NCBI RefSeq assembly: GCF_000520815.1
Contig: NZ_ASRY01000311.1
Location: 1-63,274 of the forward strand
Reading direction: 5' to 3'
DNA from: Paenibacillus maysiensis
Lineage (GTDB): Bacteria; Bacillota; Bacilli; Paenibacillales; Paenibacillaceae
Length of the DNA: 63,274 nucleotides
Position numbers and translations under genes: made by a program
Part shown: one piece after another, positions 60,899 through 63,274 of the stretch
Layout: each line of letters opens with the position of its first letter
Position numbering within the stretch: position 1 is the stretch's first letter
Notes under the pieces: generated by a model
The model's input: only the letters and a program-made list of their open reading frames with translations
The model's database searches: none
Told to the model about the DNA's origin: nothing

Positions 60899-61363
60899 CT
60901 ATCTGGCCACCAGCAACGAAATCAGCATAGCCTTAAGCAGCCTTGCCCGTAGCTGATCACGATAGGGAAGCTTCAGTAATAATGTGTCCCTTGATAAAGC
61001 AGCCTTCATTAAAACAGCTTCCCTTTTGCTTAAAAAATGAGCTTCCTCCAACTGATAAACCAGCCCTTCCGCTGCCGATTGACTAATTTCCTCTCCAATG
61101 CTTTGATGGAGATGGGTGTGGATCGCATGCTGTGCGGGCAGTTGAATTCGCTGAATGCGAATGTACCCCCCACCACCGCGCTTACTTTCCACCACATAGC
61201 CTTTTTCCAGCGTAAAACGGGTACTGATTACATAATTAATTTGCGACGGCACGCAGGAAAAGCGGTCAGCCAAATCATTACGCTGAATTTCCACTAAGCC
61301 TTTGGGACTTTCCAGCAATATGCTCTTCAAATATTGTTCAATAATATCGGAAACATTGCGCAT
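60899..61363 (-). CDS. ctsR: Class III stress gene repressor CtsR
   Basis: CtsR represses clp genes and is released by heat or arginine-kinase action. The 154-residue form starts MRNVSDIIEQYLKSILLES at the ATG at 61363, eight bases after GGAGG. The winged helix-turn-helix lies in the N-terminal half (VEIQRNDLADRFSCVPSQINYVISTRF), and the glycine-rich wing GGGGYIRI matches the family. It represses its own operon through the site at 61706-61722. Confidence 0.97.
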   Translation of the reverse strand: MRNVSDIIEQYLKSILLESPKGLVEIQRNDLADRFSCVPSQINYVISTRFTLEKGYVVESKRGGGGYIRIQRIQLPAQHAIHTHLHQSIGEEISQSAAEGLVYQLEEAHFLSKREAVLMKAALSRDTLLLKLPYRDQLRARLLKAMLISLLVAR

Positions 61364-61705
61364 TTCATCATCCTCCACTAACGGAAACGCAAATATTCAG
61401 TACATTTCACGCTCCACAGAGTCCGCCGTATATTGAACTTAACCAAACGGTAAAGTCACGAATCTAAGCCAGTAGCAGAGCTAATTCACCCTCCGTCCTC
61501 ACTTAAAAACATCCCGTTTAGCTTCTAGTGTGACCTTTAATCGTAATAGATCATACACCTTTCCTCACGCTCATGAGATTACAGTGAATGTTTACCAACA
61601 AATCAGGTCTATCTTTTCATACTGTGTTGGTGTCAATGTATTATATACGGCTAAAAACTCAGCGTATTCACACCATTCTAATGAAGCACTACAGGCTCCA
61701 TTGAC

Positions 61706-61722
61706 TTTGACTTTCTTTGACT
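61706..61722 (-). promoter_or_regulatory. CtsR operator
   Basis: The minus strand reads AGTCAAAGAAAGTCAAA, two CtsR heptads with a three-base gap as in the known consensus, followed directly by a third partial heptad GTCAA. It begins eight bases downstream of the -10 element at 61736-61731. Confidence 0.93.
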
Positions 61723-61730
61723 ATATTCAC

Positions 61731-61758
61731 ATTATAGCACAAAATATATTTTTGCCAA
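61731..61758 (-). promoter_or_regulatory. Sigma-A promoter of ctsR-mcsA-mcsB-clpC
   Basis: TTGGCA (61758-61753) and TATAAT (61736-61731) on the minus strand are 16 bases apart, directly upstream of the CtsR box. The leader to ctsR (61364-61722) is about 360 bases and shows no other gene I can support. Confidence 0.75.
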
Positions 61759-61807
61759 GGGGTCAATATCATTTTTCGCAATCTAATTATGTTTTATACA
61801 ATATAAG

Positions 61808-61835
61808 AAAAACTCTTCCCTTTACGGAAAGAGTT
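61808..61835 (-). terminator. Terminator after the GNAT acetyltransferase gene
   Basis: AACTCTTTCC/GGGAAGAGTT with a GTAA loop is followed by TTTTTC on the minus strand, about 100 bases past the stop at 61933. Confidence 0.85.
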
Positions 61836-61932
61836 CTGAAAAATATCGTTAAAATCATCCACACCTTATAATAGGTATTTAAGCTAAATTCCCTAAAAAA
61901 TGAAGACTCAAGAGCATCTAAGAGCGTTACAA

Positions 61933-63120
61933 TTAGAAAAAATCTAGCAAAAATGTTTGTGCTACCGGTATTACTCGTTCTAATGCAGATGCAGACTCGC
62001 CGCGCCCTTTAATACGACTCCACTTATACAGAGCATCAGGCCGCTGATAGCCAAGCATCAGGGTGGTCAGCGATTGGATACTCACACTCAAGTCAGCTTC
62101 TATTGCGTCCTCGGAAGAACTGTTTGAATCCACTCTATCCAAATGTCCTTGCCCTTCCGCGGTGACCGTCAATGTCCATATTCCTTCATTCCATGGAGCA
62201 TAACGATCTGTCAGATATAAGGTCAAACGTGTTTCCTCTCCAATGGCCTCAAAGGGATATTTCTCCACAAAAGCAGCAGCATCTACAATGCGGCCCATAA
62301 AATAAGGCACTGTTTCCTGCTGAATTCGTGGATCATCCAGTAGAAATGGCAGATTATCATCGGCCGGAATGTAAATAAATTTACCTTGGGTTATCATCGA
62401 ATCATGATTGGCAAAATACGTCCACAACGCCCGCCGTGCCGTTTCATTAATATATACCAGTTCGTCGCAATTCAATTGCTTATCTTCAATTTTGTATAAA
62501 GCATATCCCTGAGGATCGCCTGCTTCAGAGTAGTACACTGCGGTCCGGTAGTTTTTAATTAATGTCCGCTCTTGCCACCATTCCTTGTTTCGTACCAGTG
62601 TACCATTATAACGCGAAGCGTAGGCTTGATACACTTGGTCCAGCTCAGAAATATCCTTCACATCCCGTTTGACCGTACCTTCGGTTTTAAGCTTGGCAGG
62701 GAATTTATCGATCGGAATAATATACTTTTTGTATTCAATATACGTTTCCCATCCAAATTTACGATAGAAGGCAAAGGAGAAAGGATGTAAAAAAGAAAGA
62801 CTCTGCCCCGCATCCTTCATCTCTTCAAGCGCATGCGTTAAAAGGCGTGAAACCAGACCCCCGCGCCGTTTTTCCGGCCACGTTGCCACACCAGCGATGC
62901 CCCCCATGTCAAAAACCTGACCTTGTATGTATACCTGTAGCGGTAACAAAGTCAGCTTCGCATTCAAGTCCGTTCCGTCGAATATCCCCCAAGTTTGTTC
63001 TGGTTTGAATTTCTTCTTCGATTTCTCCAGATCCTCCGGGGATAATGTGAACTGAAACGCATATTGAGACAACTCAATAGCGGCTTCAAATTCCTCACGT
63101 TGTAATTGTCTGATTTCCAT
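61933..63120 (-). CDS. Eis-like GNAT-family N-acetyltransferase
   Basis: The 395-residue protein has two GNAT-like modules in the first 300 residues, with the acetyl-CoA loop in GVATWPEKRRGGLVSRLL and HPFSFAFYRKFGWE, and a C-terminal SCP2-like region (about 300-395) ending in RVIPVAQTFLLDFF, the free C-terminal carboxylate typical of Eis proteins. Eis enzymes acetylate amines, including aminoglycosides, but the substrate here is unknown. The ATG at 63120 follows GAGGTGACAAACTT. It is a monocistronic neighbour of ctsR. Confidence 0.88.
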   Translation of the reverse strand: MEIRQLQREEFEAAIELSQYAFQFTLSPEDLEKSKKKFKPEQTWGIFDGTDLNAKLTLLPLQVYIQGQVFDMGGIAGVATWPEKRRGGLVSRLLTHALEEMKDAGQSLSFLHPFSFAFYRKFGWETYIEYKKYIIPIDKFPAKLKTEGTVKRDVKDISELDQVYQAYASRYNGTLVRNKEWWQERTLIKNYRTAVYYSEAGDPQGYALYKIEDKQLNCDELVYINETARRALWTYFANHDSMITQGKFIYIPADDNLPFLLDDPRIQQETVPYFMGRIVDAAAFVEKYPFEAIGEETRLTLYLTDRYAPWNEGIWTLTVTAEGQGHLDRVDSNSSSEDAIEADLSVSIQSLTTLMLGYQRPDALYKWSRIKGRGESASALERVIPVAQTFLLDFF

Positions 63121-63175
63121 AAGTTTGTCACCTCGCTCGCATACTTGGACTTCCACAAAAAGATCACACCTTTAG

Positions 63176-63204
63176 AGTGTCGCAAAGCCTTGGTTCTCTG
63201 TCAA
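63176..63204 (-). promoter_or_regulatory. Possible promoter of the GNAT gene
   Basis: TTGACA (63204-63199) is perfect, but the best -10 at 17 bases is GACACT (63181-63176), only three matches. It may need an activator. Confidence 0.35.
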
Positions 63205-63237
63205 CCTTAGGAACAGATGGTTATAGTAAAAATGTAT

Positions 63238-63274
63238 AAAAAAAGAACCACAATCTCAAGGAGATCATGGTCCT
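63238..63274 (-). terminator. Terminator of a gene beyond the right edge
   Basis: On the minus strand AGGACCATGATCTC pairs with GAGATTGTGGTTCT and is followed by seven T. It would end a minus-strand gene to the right; the hairpin's first arm reaches the very end of the window. Confidence 0.75.

Overview
The window looks like chromosomal core DNA from a spore-forming, low-to-mid GC member of the Bacillales, most probably a Paenibacillus close to P. polymyxa. That placement is an inference from gene order, protein sequences and the sporulation genes (gerD, pdaB, cwlD, sigH); no 16S sequence is present to test it. Almost every gene is on the minus strand, so the biological reading direction is from high to low coordinates. 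Only pdaB, gerD and a malic enzyme gene run on the plus strand.

Right part, read right to left: an Eis-like GNAT acetyltransferase (63120-61933); the CtsR-controlled stress operon ctsR-mcsA-mcsB-clpC (61760-56730) with a clear CtsR operator; radA-disA (56415-53953), linking DNA repair and c-di-AMP synthesis; pssA; a PIN/TRAM protein (yacL type); ispD-ispF-gltX; then a cysteine-type T-box in front of cysE-cysS-mrnC-rlmB-rae1; and sigH.

Middle part (43598-9401) is the classical transcription/translation superoperon: rpmG-secE-nusG, rplK-rplA, an L10 leader with rplJ-rplL, an RsmC-like methyltransferase, rpoB-rpoC, an L7Ae-family protein, rpsL-rpsG-fusA-tuf, the S10 and spc operons from rpsJ to secY-adk, a strongly degenerate methionine aminopeptidase gene in the map position, a KOW protein, infA-rpmJ-rpsM-rpsK-rpoA-rplQ, truA and rplM-rpsI. 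Sigma-A promoters with 16-18 base spacers, intrinsic terminators and leader hairpins separate the transcription units.

Left part (9400-1): a malic enzyme gene whose 5' end appears disrupted, an assimilatory sulfate pair cysH-sat whose reductase carries the iron-sulfur cysteines of APS reductases, then the sporulation/germination group cwlD, salA, gerD, pdaB and a SpoIIM-family membrane protein, one small unknown gene, and the promoter and boxA leader of an rRNA operon running off the left edge.

I found no prophage, insertion sequence, CRISPR array or obvious unknown multi-gene system. The most unusual items are the shortened map gene that has lost most metal ligands, the damaged malic-enzyme start, and several leaders in which hairpins overlap promoters or ribosome-binding sites.
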